18,870 nucleotides of DNA, from contig JAJZMO010000225.1 of NCBI GenBank assembly GCA_021798235.1, positions 1 to 18,870 on the forward strand, in the 5' to 3' direction. Source of the stretch: Acidobacteriota bacterium. GTDB lineage: Bacteria > Acidobacteriota > Terriglobia > Terriglobales > Acidobacteriaceae. How positions within the stretch are numbered: position 1 is the first letter of the stretch; each line of letters begins with the position of its first letter. The position numbers were made by a program, and so were the translations under genes. Under the pieces are notes generated by a model. It saw only the letters and a program-made list of their open reading frames with translations. It did no database searches and was not told where the DNA came from. This document shows, piece by piece, positions 8,012-15,996 of the stretch.

Positions 8012-8854
8012 ATGACTCCATTGAACGCACCCTCCGCAGCCGCACCGCAAAACACTGCACCCGATGCAGATCCCATACTGGCGTTCCAGCATGTTTCTCT
8101 TGGCTTCGACGGCAAATTAATTTTGAACAATATCAACTTCACCATGCAGCACGGGGAAACACGCATTCTGCTTGGCCCAGCCGGCTGCGGTAAAAGCCTG
8201 CTACTCAAACTGGCCAATGGGCTACTCTCTCCCGATTCCGGCACTGTGCGCCTTTTTGGCAAGGATCTCGGGAGTCTATTGCGCGACGATCTGTATAGCT
8301 TGCGTGCAAACATCGGCATGGTTTTTCAAGAGGGAGCGCTCTTTGATTCGCTCTCTGTGCGGGAGAACGTTGCCTATCGATTGCGTGAAGAAAACCGCGA
8401 CGAGGAATACATCGAAGCCAAGGTGCGTGAGGTGCTCCAATTTGTAGAACTGGAGCACGCGATTGATTTGCTGCCCTCACAAATCTCCGGCGGAATGCGC
8501 CGTCGCGTGGCCATCGCGCGTGCCATTATCACGCAACCGGCGTTGCTGCTCTATGACTCGCCCACTGGAGGGCTGGATCCCATCACATCCGCAACCATCA
8601 TCGAGCTTATTATTAAGGAACGAGACATATTCGGAGGCACGTCGCTGCTGGTCACGCATCGCCTGCAGGATGCCTTCTCACTGGCCACGCACACCTTCAA
8701 TGCAACAACGCAGCAGATGGAACGCATTCCGAATCGCGGCCTTGCACCCAACACAAAATTTCTCGTTCTCAACAACACGCAAATGGTCTTCGACGGCGGT
8801 CTGGAAGATTTGCTTCGCTCCAGCGATCCTTTTTTGCGCGCCTTCCTCGCATAA
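8012..8854 (+). CDS. mlaF: MlaF-type ABC transporter ATPase with Ser in place of the catalytic Glu
   Basis: The 280-residue protein has Walker A GPAGCGKS (55-62), Q-loop Q106, signature ISGGMRRRVAIARA (158-171; SGGM-R-RRVA is typical of MlaF), D-loop GGLDP and H-loop H216 in LLVTHRLQD. In Walker B the sequence is LLLYDSPTGGLDP: D182 is present but the next residue, normally the catalytic Glu, is Ser (codon TCG, 8555-8557). All other ATP-site motifs are intact. The first 20 or so residues are Ala/Pro-rich and precede the first strand. Together with the MlaE gene 9 bases upstream it should form the energy unit of a lipid transporter. The usual MCE-domain gene is not next to it; the gene after it encodes glutaryl-CoA dehydrogenase. 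Assignment to the MlaF family is firm, but whether it hydrolyses ATP normally is open. Confidence 0.9.
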   Translation: MTPLNAPSAAAPQNTAPDADPILAFQHVSLGFDGKLILNNINFTMQHGETRILLGPAGCGKSLLLKLANGLLSPDSGTVRLFGKDLGSLLRDDLYSLRANIGMVFQEGALFDSLSVRENVAYRLREENRDEEYIEAKVREVLQFVELEHAIDLLPSQISGGMRRRVAIARAIITQPALLLYDSPTGGLDPITSATIIELIIKERDIFGGTSLLVTHRLQDAFSLATHTFNATTQQMERIPNRGLAPNTKFLVLNNTQMVFDGGLEDLLRSSDPFLRAFLA

Positions 8855-8905
8855 GCGAAAATGCGGTAGCCTGAGGTGTCTGTAACTTTCCGGGAGAGAC
8901 CGCTT

Positions 8906-10084
8906 ATGGGCTTTCGATTTCAAGGCGTGGATGGCATCGGCTTCGATGCACTCCTCAACGAGGAGGAACGGCTTGTGCGCGCCAGCACGCGCCAGTTCAT
9001 TGAAGATAACCTCATCCCCATCATCGAAGTCTGCAACCGCGACGGACGATTTCCCAAAGAGCTGGTGCGCCCCATGGGCACTCTTGGCTATTACGGAGCC
9101 AATATCCACGGGTACGGCTGTGCAGGCATGTCGAACGTGGAATATGGACTCGTGATGCAGGAGCTGGAGCGCGGCGACTCCGGCCTACGCAGCTTTGTCA
9201 GCGTGCAGTCCGCACTGGTCATGTATCCCATCCACACCTTTGGCAGCGATGAACAAAAAAAGGAATGGCTGCCGCAATTGGCTACAGGAGAAAAAATCGG
9301 CTGCTTTGGCTTGACCGAGCCAGACTTCGGCTCCAACCCCAGCGGCATGCGCATGCGCGCGCGAAAAACTGGTGGTGATTACATTTTGAATGGAGAAAAA
9401 ATGTGGATCACCTCTGGCACGCTGGCCGATTTGGCCATCATCTGGGCGCGTGTGGACGAGGAAGACCATCGTGTCCGTGGCTTTCTGGTGGACACGAAAT
9501 CGGTCGGATTTCGCGCCTACGATGTACACGGCAAGTGGTCGCTACGCGCTTCGGTCACCTCTGGCCTATCCTTGCAGGATGTGCGTGTGCCTGCATCGGC
9601 GTTGCTGCCAGGTACGGATGGGCTTAAGTCCGCGCTGCAATGTCTGAATCAAGCGCGATACGGCATTAGCTGGGGCGCTCTGGGTGCCGCCATGGCCTGT
9701 TATGACACTGCGCTGCAATATGCGCTGCTACGCAAACAATTTCGGGAACAACCCATCGCCAGCCATCAGCTTGTGCAGGAAAAGCTCGTCTGGATGCACA
9801 CGGAAATCAGCAAGGGCCAGCTTCTGGCGCTCCACGTTGGTCGCAGCAAAGACGCAGGCACAGCGGAGCATCAGCACATCTCCATGGCCAAACGCAACAA
9901 TGTCTGGATGGCGTTGGAGTGCGCACGCATGGCCCGTGACATCCTGGGCGGCAACGGCATCACGGATGATTATCCCGTGATGCGCCACTTGATGAATCTG
10001 GAGTCCGTGAAGACCTACGAAGGTACGCACGACATTCACACGCTGATCCAGGGGCAAAGCATTACCGGCATCAGCGCGTTTTGA
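8906..10084 (+). CDS. gcdH: Glutaryl-CoA dehydrogenase
   Basis: The enzyme is an FAD-dependent oxidative decarboxylase that turns glutaryl-CoA into crotonyl-CoA in lysine, tryptophan and aromatic breakdown. The ATG at 8906 gives 392 residues and has GGGAGA (8892-8897) eight bases upstream, so I prefer it to the in-frame GTG at 8876. Diagnostic points are the Arg-Ser pair (R95/S96) in SGLRSFVSVQSALVM, which in glutaryl-CoA dehydrogenases contacts the substrate carboxylate; GCFGLTEPDFGSNPS (132-146); GEKMWITSGTLADL; GKWSLRAS; and KTYEGTHDIHTL with the catalytic base E372, followed by the ITGISAF ending typical of this subfamily. It lies 51 bases after the MlaF gene on the same strand and may be read from the same transcript, although a functional link is not obvious. 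It converges on aspS with 11 bases between the stops. Confidence 0.93.
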   Translation: MGFRFQGVDGIGFDALLNEEERLVRASTRQFIEDNLIPIIEVCNRDGRFPKELVRPMGTLGYYGANIHGYGCAGMSNVEYGLVMQELERGDSGLRSFVSVQSALVMYPIHTFGSDEQKKEWLPQLATGEKIGCFGLTEPDFGSNPSGMRMRARKTGGDYILNGEKMWITSGTLADLAIIWARVDEEDHRVRGFLVDTKSVGFRAYDVHGKWSLRASVTSGLSLQDVRVPASALLPGTDGLKSALQCLNQARYGISWGALGAAMACYDTALQYALLRKQFREQPIASHQLVQEKLVWMHTEISKGQLLALHVGRSKDAGTAEHQHISMAKRNNVWMALECARMARDILGGNGITDDYPVMRHLMNLESVKTYEGTHDIHTLIQGQSITGISAF

Positions 10085-10095
10085 TACGCAAGCTC

Positions 10096-11961
10096 TTACG
10101 ACTTGCGCACCTGAATGTGCAGTTCCTTCATTTGCGCTTCGCTGACTGGGGTGGGCGCGTCCACCATTAAATCGACAGCCTTGGCCGTCTTGGGGAAGGC
10201 AATCACCTCGCGCAGACTGGGCGCGTTGGCGAGAATCATCACAATGCGATCCAGCCCGAGCGCAATGCCGCCGTGCGGGGGCGTCCCATATTCCAGCGCT
10301 TCCAAGAAGAATCCAAAGCGCTCCTTGGCCTCCTCCTCGGACATGCCGAGAGAGGCAAAGATCTTCGACTGCACATCCTTGCGATGGATACGGATGGAGC
10401 CAGAGCCGAGCTCCAAACCGTTCATCGCCAGGTCGTAATAACGCGCGCGCACGCTGGCGGGGTCGGAAACCAAACGATCCATATCCTCCTCATGCGGGGA
10501 GGTAAAGGGATGGTGCGAGGGCACCCAGCGCTTGCTCTCTGCGTCAAACTCAAACATGGGAAAGTCTGTAACCCAGATGGGAAAGAATGCCTCGCCCCCG
10601 GGTACGGTTCCGGGATGCTGCACGGCCTGTTCTGTGCGCGCAAAAGCACCGTGCTTGGCTGCATATTTTTTAGCCAACTCCACGCGGAAGCCGCCCGCAG
10701 CGGAGTAAATGGCGATTTCGCGCTCCGAGAGACGGCCCGCGATTTTTGTATCGCTGGCATGAATGTGCGTGACTGCATCGCCTGCGACAATGATCAGCAA
10801 ATCCTCCGCGCCTGCTTCGGTAAGCGTGCGCACTTGGGCTGCCGCAGCGGGAAAGCCTTTTTCAAGCCGCTTCAGATCGTCGATAAATTTTGCACCTTTG
10901 CGCAGATCAAAAAGCGGGCGATTCTCCTCACGCTCCTTGCGGGAAAGCTCGCCTACGTTGGGGATGCGGAAAGCCACCACCGGAAGCGCAGGATCAATGG
11001 CCAAGGCGGCAAGATCGTCATCGGTAAACGCAGCGCGCACATCCACAAATGCTGGCAGCCGCAGATCGGGCTTGTCACTTCCAAAGCGACGAATGGCCTC
11101 GTCGTACGTGATTAGTGGAAACGGTGTGGGCAACGTGATGCCCGCAGCGGCAAAGGCTGCGGACAGGAATCCCTCAACCACGCGGAAGACGGTTTCCTGC
11201 TGTGGGAAGGTCATCTCCAAATCAATTTGCGTAAACTCTGGCTGGCGATCGGCGCGCAGATCTTCATCGCGGAAGCAGCGGACGATTTGGAAGTAGCGAT
11301 CAAAACCGGAAACCATCAAAATCTGTTTAAAGAGTTGTGGCGACTGCGGCAGCGCGTAGAAATTGCCGGCGTACATGCGACTGGGAACCAGATAGTCACG
11401 CGCGCCCTCCGGCGTGGAGCGCGTCATGAAGGGAGTTTCCACCTCATAAAAACCCTCCGCAGACAGATGTTGACGCACGGCGAGCGCAATCTTGTGGCGC
11501 AACTCAAAGTTGCGCTGCATCTCTGGACGACGCAAATCAATGTAGCGATACTTCAAACGAAGCTCTTCATTGCCAATGGCCTCTTCCGCTGGGGAAAACG
11601 GCGGCGTTTTGGCATCGTTGAACACCAGCATCTGGATGGCTTCAATCTCAATCGCGCCCGTAGGCATGTTGGGGTTGACCACAGATGCATCGCGCAGCCG
11701 CACCTTGCCGGTGACGGCAACAACGTACTCTGGACGCACCTGCTCGGCCTTGGCGTGCGCATCGGGACACAACTCTTTGTCGAGCACCACCTGCACCAGC
11801 CCCGAGCGGTCGCGCAGATCGAGAAAGATGAGATTGCCATGGTCGCGTCTGCGATTGACCCAGCCCATCAACACCACCGTTGCACCGGCATCGGTAGCGC
11901 GGAGTACACCGCAGCGGTGCGTCCGCTGCAAACTTCCCATTGAATCCAGCACGAGTTCCAT
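10096..11961 (-). CDS. aspS: Aspartyl-tRNA synthetase, possibly non-discriminating
   Basis: The class-II synthetase charges tRNA-Asp. The ATG at 11961 with GGAAG five bases upstream gives 621 residues; the frame stays open to a TTG at 12009, but that start would leave no spacing from hisS and has no SD. The order is an OB-fold anticodon domain ([20 protein letters not shown], 33-52), motif 1 ([17 protein letters not shown] region, from 170), motif 2 ([20 protein letters not shown], about 224-243), the bacterial GAD insertion, and motif 3 ([14 protein letters not shown]) near the C-terminus. The OB-fold has His at position 41, in RRRDHG. In Pseudomonas the equivalent His is linked to acceptance of tRNA-Asn as well, so this may be a non-discriminating enzyme that needs GatCAB to make Asn-tRNA. 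It follows hisS by 48 bases, a pairing also common in Firmicutes. Confidence 0.96.
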   Translation of the reverse strand: MELVLDSMGSLQRTHRCGVLRATDAGATVVLMGWVNRRRDHGNLIFLDLRDRSGLVQVVLDKELCPDAHAKAEQVRPEYVVAVTGKVRLRDASVVNPNMPTGAIEIEAIQMLVFNDAKTPPFSPAEEAIGNEELRLKYRYIDLRRPEMQRNFELRHKIALAVRQHLSAEGFYEVETPFMTRSTPEGARDYLVPSRMYAGNFYALPQSPQLFKQILMVSGFDRYFQIVRCFRDEDLRADRQPEFTQIDLEMTFPQQETVFRVVEGFLSAAFAAAGITLPTPFPLITYDEAIRRFGSDKPDLRLPAFVDVRAAFTDDDLAALAIDPALPVVAFRIPNVGELSRKEREENRPLFDLRKGAKFIDDLKRLEKGFPAAAAQVRTLTEAGAEDLLIIVAGDAVTHIHASDTKIAGRLSEREIAIYSAAGGFRVELAKKYAAKHGAFARTEQAVQHPGTVPGGEAFFPIWVTDFPMFEFDAESKRWVPSHHPFTSPHEEDMDRLVSDPASVRARYYDLAMNGLELGSGSIRIHRKDVQSKIFASLGMSEEEAKERFGFFLEALEYGTPPHGGIALGLDRIVMILANAPSLREVIAFPKTAKAVDLMVDAPTPVSEAQMKELHIQVRKS

Positions 11962-12009
11962 TTGTTCTTCCGTTTCGTTCAAAAAAATAATTTCGATTTG
12001 CTGCAGCAA

Positions 12010-13320
12010 CTATGATTTATTTCGCAACCATGCGGCTAACTCCGCGCGAAGAACCTTCATCTGCTCCCCGCTGGCAAAGTGCTTTACCGTCATCATGCCG
12101 GTACGAGCTTCGTCTTCACCAAACAGTACAACCGTGCGCGCCAAGCGATCCGCCGCCTCAAAGGACTTCTTAATGCGAAAGCTTCCATCGCCCAGTTCGA
12201 CGCGCAATCCAGCTCGCCGCAACTCGCGCGCCAGCAGCAGCGCCTGCGCTTGTTGCGCCTCGCCTAGCGGGGCGATGTAAACATCCAGCTTGTGTGCAGT
12301 ACCTACGCTTCCCTGTTCGAGTTTGGCGGCAGCAATCGCCTGAAGGGTCAGCACCAGCCGGTCTGCACCGATGGCAAAACCAATGCCCGGAGCCTTCGGG
12401 CCGCCGATGGCTTCGCTCAAGCCGTCATAGCGTCCACCGCCCAATAAAGCATTCTGTGCGCCCAGGCCCATATGCACAAATTCAAAGGTCGTGCGCGTGT
12501 AGTAATCCAAGCCACGCACCAAGCGTGGATTCACCGTGTATGCAACATCACAAGCATCGAGCGCCGCACAGACCTGCGCGAAGTGCTGCTGGGAAGCGAC
12601 GTCGAGAAACTCTGCAATCTTCGGCAGCGAATCAATCAACGGCTGATCCTCTGGCACCTTGCAATCAAGAACCCGTAAAGGATTGGTCTGCGCGCGCCGT
12701 TGGCAGTCCGCGCAAAGATTTGCAGCCACGCCCTGTAGCGCTTCGCGCAGAATCTGCACATAGCGCGCGCGATCCTGCGCCGAGCCGACGGAGTTGACAT
12801 AGAGTTTCCAGTCTGCAACTCCCAACTCATGCAGCAGTGTGGCGAGCATCTCCAGCACTTCTGCGTCGCGCAGCGGCGATTCACTGCCAGCGCTGGTCGG
12901 GCCGATCACTTCCGCACCAATTTGGAAGAACTGGCGATAACGGCCTTTTTGCGGGCGCTCCCGGCGAAACTGTGGGCCGATGTAGTAGAGCTTGTGCAGC
13001 AGGCCATCTTCGCCCATACCGTGTTCAATATAGGCGCGCACCACGCCGGCCGTGTTCTCTGGCCGCAGCGTCAGCGATTGAGATTTTTCTGATTGCGCGC
13101 GGGCGCGATCCTCCCACGAGTACATTTCTTTGGAGACGATGTCTGTCTCCTCGCCAACGCTGCGGGCGAAGAGTTGCGTGTCTTCAAAGATCGGCGTGCG
13201 AATTTCGCCAAATCCATACCGCGCAAAGATGCTGCGCGCGGCGGATTCCACACGATTCCACAATTCTGTTTCTGGCGGCAGCAGATCGCGCGTGCCGCGC
13301 ACGGCTTGTAGAGCTTTCAT
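12010..13320 (-). CDS. hisS: Histidyl-tRNA synthetase
   Basis: The 436-residue class-II synthetase has the expected N-terminus AVRGTRDLLPPE, TLRPENTAGVVRAYIEHGM (84-102), motif 2 with YYIGPQFRRERPQKGRYR (112-129), the histidine-binding RGLDYYTRT (269-277), GGGRYDGL, motif 3 GIGFAIGADRL (312-322) and a C-terminal anticodon-binding domain. An insertion with Cys residues at 203, 206 and 220 (CADC and RVLDCK) is usual in many bacterial HisRS. The ATG at 13320 has GAGAGG only two bases upstream, an unusually short spacing, but no other in-frame start is available before the conserved N-terminus. It is likely co-transcribed with aspS downstream. Confidence 0.97.
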   Translation of the reverse strand: MKALQAVRGTRDLLPPETELWNRVESAARSIFARYGFGEIRTPIFEDTQLFARSVGEETDIVSKEMYSWEDRARAQSEKSQSLTLRPENTAGVVRAYIEHGMGEDGLLHKLYYIGPQFRRERPQKGRYRQFFQIGAEVIGPTSAGSESPLRDAEVLEMLATLLHELGVADWKLYVNSVGSAQDRARYVQILREALQGVAANLCADCQRRAQTNPLRVLDCKVPEDQPLIDSLPKIAEFLDVASQQHFAQVCAALDACDVAYTVNPRLVRGLDYYTRTTFEFVHMGLGAQNALLGGGRYDGLSEAIGGPKAPGIGFAIGADRLVLTLQAIAAAKLEQGSVGTAHKLDVYIAPLGEAQQAQALLLARELRRAGLRVELGDGSFRIKKSFEAADRLARTVVLFGEDEARTGMMTVKHFASGEQMKVLRAELAAWLRNKS

Positions 13321-13451
13321 GGCCTCTCGTCCAAGGATGCCTGCATGGCTGGGTTCCCAAGGTGCATTCGTGGTCTACTTCTTACGATAAATGGTTGCGG
13401 CTCCGCGTGCAGCCGCAGCAGGAAATTTTCATGTTCTGGGAAAAGAAGCAA
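13321..13451. other. Intergenic region between cheR and hisS
   Basis: These 131 bases separate the che genes from hisS-aspS on the minus strand. They hold one clear inverted repeat, TGCGGCT (13396-13402) and AGCCGCA (13411-13417), around an 8-base loop. No U-tract follows on either strand, so it is not a standard intrinsic terminator. I see no clear promoter and no T-box motif ahead of hisS. Confidence 0.4.
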
Positions 13452-14273
13452 TCAGTGACGGGGGGTGTAGAAACATGCCCCGTCTTCGAGATGTGTGTCG
13501 AAGAGATCCAACCCCTCTGGCATTTGCTCGGAGCATCCAAGCAGAAGGAATCCATCGTCGGCCAACTGCCTGTGCATGGTGCGCAACAGCCGTACACGAT
13601 CTTCTGTGGAGATGTAGAGCATCACATTGCGCAGTAGAATGCCGTCGAAGACCGGCAACAACGGCATGGGTGCGCACAGATTCAGCCGTACAAAACTGCA
13701 CAAAGAGCGTACCTCTGGCAACATCGTCCAGCCATGCCCCTGATGCATCGTATAGCGTTCCAAGAGTTCAGACGGAAGCCCACGCGCGACCTCCAAACTG
13801 CTGTAGTTTCCACTGCGCGCACGTTCCACCATGGCTTGTGAAAGGTCGGTGCCAAAGATGCGCACATCCCAGTCCGCCAATTCTGGAAAACACTTCATCA
13901 ATAAAATGGCGAGACTGTAGGCTTCCTGCCCACTGGCGCAGGCCGCACTCCAAAACCGCAGGCGTCGCTGGGAACGGCGTGCCTGCACCAACTTCGGAAT
14001 GATCTTGTGTTCCATGAGTGAGAATGGAGCGGTATCGCGAAAGAAGCTGGTCTCATTGATGGTCATGGCTTCGACCACCATGCGATGCAAATTGTTCTCT
14101 GGCCGCAGGCGCAGCAACGCAATGAGATCGCGGATACTGCGAACGCCTACCTGATTGGCCACGCCCTGCAATCTGGATTCCAAAAAATAATCGCGAGAGG
14201 GATCCATCACATTGGCTGAGTGTGCCTGCACCAGCTTGCGCAGATACTCTCGCTCTTCATCACTGCACTTCAT
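13452..14273 (-). CDS. cheR: CheR chemoreceptor-type protein-glutamate methyltransferase
   Basis: CheR transfers methyl groups from S-adenosylmethionine to receptor glutamates. The ATG at 14273 gives 273 residues, a typical length; it overlaps the cheB stop as ATGA (14273-14270), indicating coupled translation. The frame extends much further upstream, but only as a shadow of cheB. The N-terminal helical domain contains TINETSFFRD (71-80), a CheR hallmark. The SAM domain has WSAACASGQEAYSLA (108-122), IFGTDLS with the ribose-binding Asp 143, and FDGILLRNVMLYIS (209-222). The C-terminus ends soon after the catalytic fold, without TPR repeats. No chemoreceptor gene lies in the window, so the substrate must be encoded elsewhere. 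Confidence 0.93.
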   Translation of the reverse strand: MKCSDEEREYLRKLVQAHSANVMDPSRDYFLESRLQGVANQVGVRSIRDLIALLRLRPENNLHRMVVEAMTINETSFFRDTAPFSLMEHKIIPKLVQARRSQRRLRFWSAACASGQEAYSLAILLMKCFPELADWDVRIFGTDLSQAMVERARSGNYSSLEVARGLPSELLERYTMHQGHGWTMLPEVRSLCSFVRLNLCAPMPLLPVFDGILLRNVMLYISTEDRVRLLRTMHRQLADDGFLLLGCSEQMPEGLDLFDTHLEDGACFYTPRH

Positions 14274-15421
14274 GGAACCCTCACAACATCTTTGCCAAGT
14301 AGGGCTGCGGGAGAAGCGTACTGCTGTTGCAGGCTGCCTGCGCGGCGCACCAACTCCGCCGCAATCCAACCCAGAGGAAGAACCGCATTCGCCAATCCCG
14401 CCTGCACCACGGAACCCGGCATACCCCAAATCGTGCTCGTCGCTGCGTCCTGGGCCAGAACTGTTCCACCAGCGGCGCGCACACTGCGTGCGCCATCGGT
14501 TGCATCGGAACCCATTCCGGTCAGCACAACGGCAAGTGTTGCAGCTCCAAAAGTGTGTGCCGCAGAGTGAAACAGCGCATCCGCTGAAGGACGACAATAA
14601 CGAATGGGCGCGTCCTGTTCCATGTGCATCACAAAACGAGGATGATCTTGCAAGGCAACGTCAGCCTCACGGGCCTGAATGCGCAAATGCCAATCTCCAC
14701 GCGCGATCCACACATTGCCTTCGCGCAGGAACTCACCCTCCGCAGCCTCGCGTACCCGGAGTGAACAACTCTTTTGCAAACGATCTGCAAGCAGCGGAAC
14801 AAAGAGCGGCGGAATATGCTGCGCGATCAAGATGGGAACGGGAAAGTCAGCGGGAAGGGCCGACAACACAGCCTCCAACGCCTGCGGCCCGCCAGTGGAT
14901 GCACCGATAACCACCACACCCGGCGCAACGGGTCGCAAGGGCTGAGCTGCCTCCAGTACCATGCTGCGCACGGGATGGCTGGCTACAGAAAATTCCAGCG
15001 GCAGGCGCGTACACAGCGCACGAATGCGGCTTAGCAACAGCGTGCGAAATTCATCCTGCACAACACCGGGCGCGCCTTGAGCCATCGGCTTGGCGATATA
15101 GTCCGCTGCACCGCGAAAAAGTGCATCGAGTGTGACTGCAGCGCCGCGCTGGGTCAGCGTGCTGCACATCATCACCGGCAGATGTGGAGAGATTGCATGC
15201 AGGCGCGAGAGCACATCCAGGCCATTCATGCCCGGCATCATCACATCCAGAAGAACAAGGTCGGGGTGCAACTCCTGCACCAGCTTGATTCCGCTGGGGC
15301 CATCCCCTGCTTCGCCTGCCAAAATAATGTCGGCACAACCGGCGAGCATATTTCGGTACAGACTGCGCATAGTGATCGAGTCATCGATCACCACGACACG
15401 CACTGGATTTTTTTCATTCAT
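14270..15421 (-). CDS. cheB: CheB receiver-linked protein-glutamate methylesterase
   Basis: CheB removes receptor methyl groups and deamidates receptor glutamines when phosphorylated by CheA. Counting from the ATG at 15421, the receiver domain (about 6-120) has an acidic pair at D23/D24, phospho-acceptor D59 in LVLLDVMMPGMNG and the late KP pair. After a linker, the esterase domain (from about 168) has the catalytic triad: Ser in VIGASTGGP (S175), His in AQHIPP (H202) and Asp in TGMGSDATDG (D306). A GTG six bases further upstream (15427), with AGG seven bases before it, is an alternative start that adds two residues. CheB sits 29 bases after cheW and overlaps cheR by four bases. It carries the only receiver domain in the che cluster. 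Confidence 0.95.
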   Translation of the reverse strand: MNEKNPVRVVVIDDSITMRSLYRNMLAGCADIILAGEAGDGPSGIKLVQELHPDLVLLDVMMPGMNGLDVLSRLHAISPHLPVMMCSTLTQRGAAVTLDALFRGAADYIAKPMAQGAPGVVQDEFRTLLLSRIRALCTRLPLEFSVASHPVRSMVLEAAQPLRPVAPGVVVIGASTGGPQALEAVLSALPADFPVPILIAQHIPPLFVPLLADRLQKSCSLRVREAAEGEFLREGNVWIARGDWHLRIQAREADVALQDHPRFVMHMEQDAPIRYCRPSADALFHSAAHTFGAATLAVVLTGMGSDATDGARSVRAAGGTVLAQDAATSTIWGMPGSVVQAGLANAVLPLGWIAAELVRRAGSLQQQYASPAALLGKDVVRVP

Positions 15422-15450
15422 CTCCACGGCTCAACCTGGTTCCGTTCCGG

Positions 15451-15996
15451 TTACACAGCAATCGAACCTTGTGGCGCATCACTCCCGACAGCAATGGCCG
15501 CGTGCATATGGGCCACGGTCCACGCCCGCAGCGCGACTGGCTCCAGCCGTTGCACATCCAGCAGCGGAAGCAATCCCGAATCCAGCTTGTACACGCCGCG
15601 CAAAAACGAATGCCTCTCGGCATTCATCATCATGGGCACGGATTCCAGCAGAGCCGGTTTCAACGCACGCACTTCTCCCATGCCTTCCACCTGCATGGCA
15701 AACAGACCGTGTACTCCAGCCATCACCATGGTGATGGCCTGGTCCTCCACTGGCGTGGATGCCGCCAAGCCCATCAGCAGTACACGTAGATTCACCACAG
15801 TCAGCACATCCCCACGGTAGTGCACCAAGCCGGAGATATATGCGGGGGACAATGGGCAATCCTGCACCTGCGCCGCTGCCATGACTTCCACCACATCGGT
15901 TAGGCGCACGGCAAAGAGTTCTCCGCCCAGATGCACCGTGCAAATCGAATCCAAAACCTCCGCAGCACTCTGCGAAGGGGAAAATCGCTGCATCAT
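15451..15996 (-). CDS. cheW: CheW-like coupling protein
   Basis: CheW scaffolds receptor-kinase arrays. The ATG at 15996 gives 181 residues; it overlaps the cheA stop as ATGA (15996-15993) and is preceded by a strong SD. The CheW fold is seen in the CTVHLGGELFAVRLTDVVEVM strand pair (from about 19), and in ISGLVHYRGDVLTVVNLRVLL (54-74), which holds the conserved Arg (R61) and the NLR segment. A second half (DQAITMVMAGVHGLFAMQVEGMGEV, then GVYKLDSGLLPLLDVQRL) completes the fold. The C-terminal 30 residues or so go beyond the usual domain end and are not recognisable. It sits between cheA and cheB in a single transcription unit. Confidence 0.9.
   Translation of the reverse strand: MMQRFSPSQSAAEVLDSICTVHLGGELFAVRLTDVVEVMAAAQVQDCPLSPAYISGLVHYRGDVLTVVNLRVLLMGLAASTPVEDQAITMVMAGVHGLFAMQVEGMGEVRALKPALLESVPMMMNAERHSFLRGVYKLDSGLLPLLDVQRLEPVALRAWTVAHMHAAIAVGSDAPQGSIAV

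Noticed and set aside
7154..8092. 312-codon open frame antisense to mlaE
   Set aside because: The product is rich in His, Cys and Asn with no recognisable fold, and it lies entirely opposite well-supported genes; it is a composition artefact.
10087..10107. Inverted repeat CGCAAG/CTTGCG between the convergent gcdH and aspS ends
   Set aside because: The stem has only 6 bp with a 9-base loop and no T-run on either side, so I do not call it a terminator.
10273..11115. 280-codon plus-strand open frame over aspS
   Set aside because: It is antisense to the synthetase catalytic domain, whose motifs are unambiguous.
13396..13417. Inverted repeat TGCGGCT/AGCCGCA after cheR
   Set aside because: The stem is good but no U-tract follows on the minus strand; it is mentioned in the intergenic entry but not called as a terminator.
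14274..14597. N-terminal extension of the cheR frame upstream of 14273
   Set aside because: The translated extension is Cys/Arg/Trp-rich, lies over the cheB esterase domain and lacks homology; the ATGA overlap at 14273 gives the natural start.
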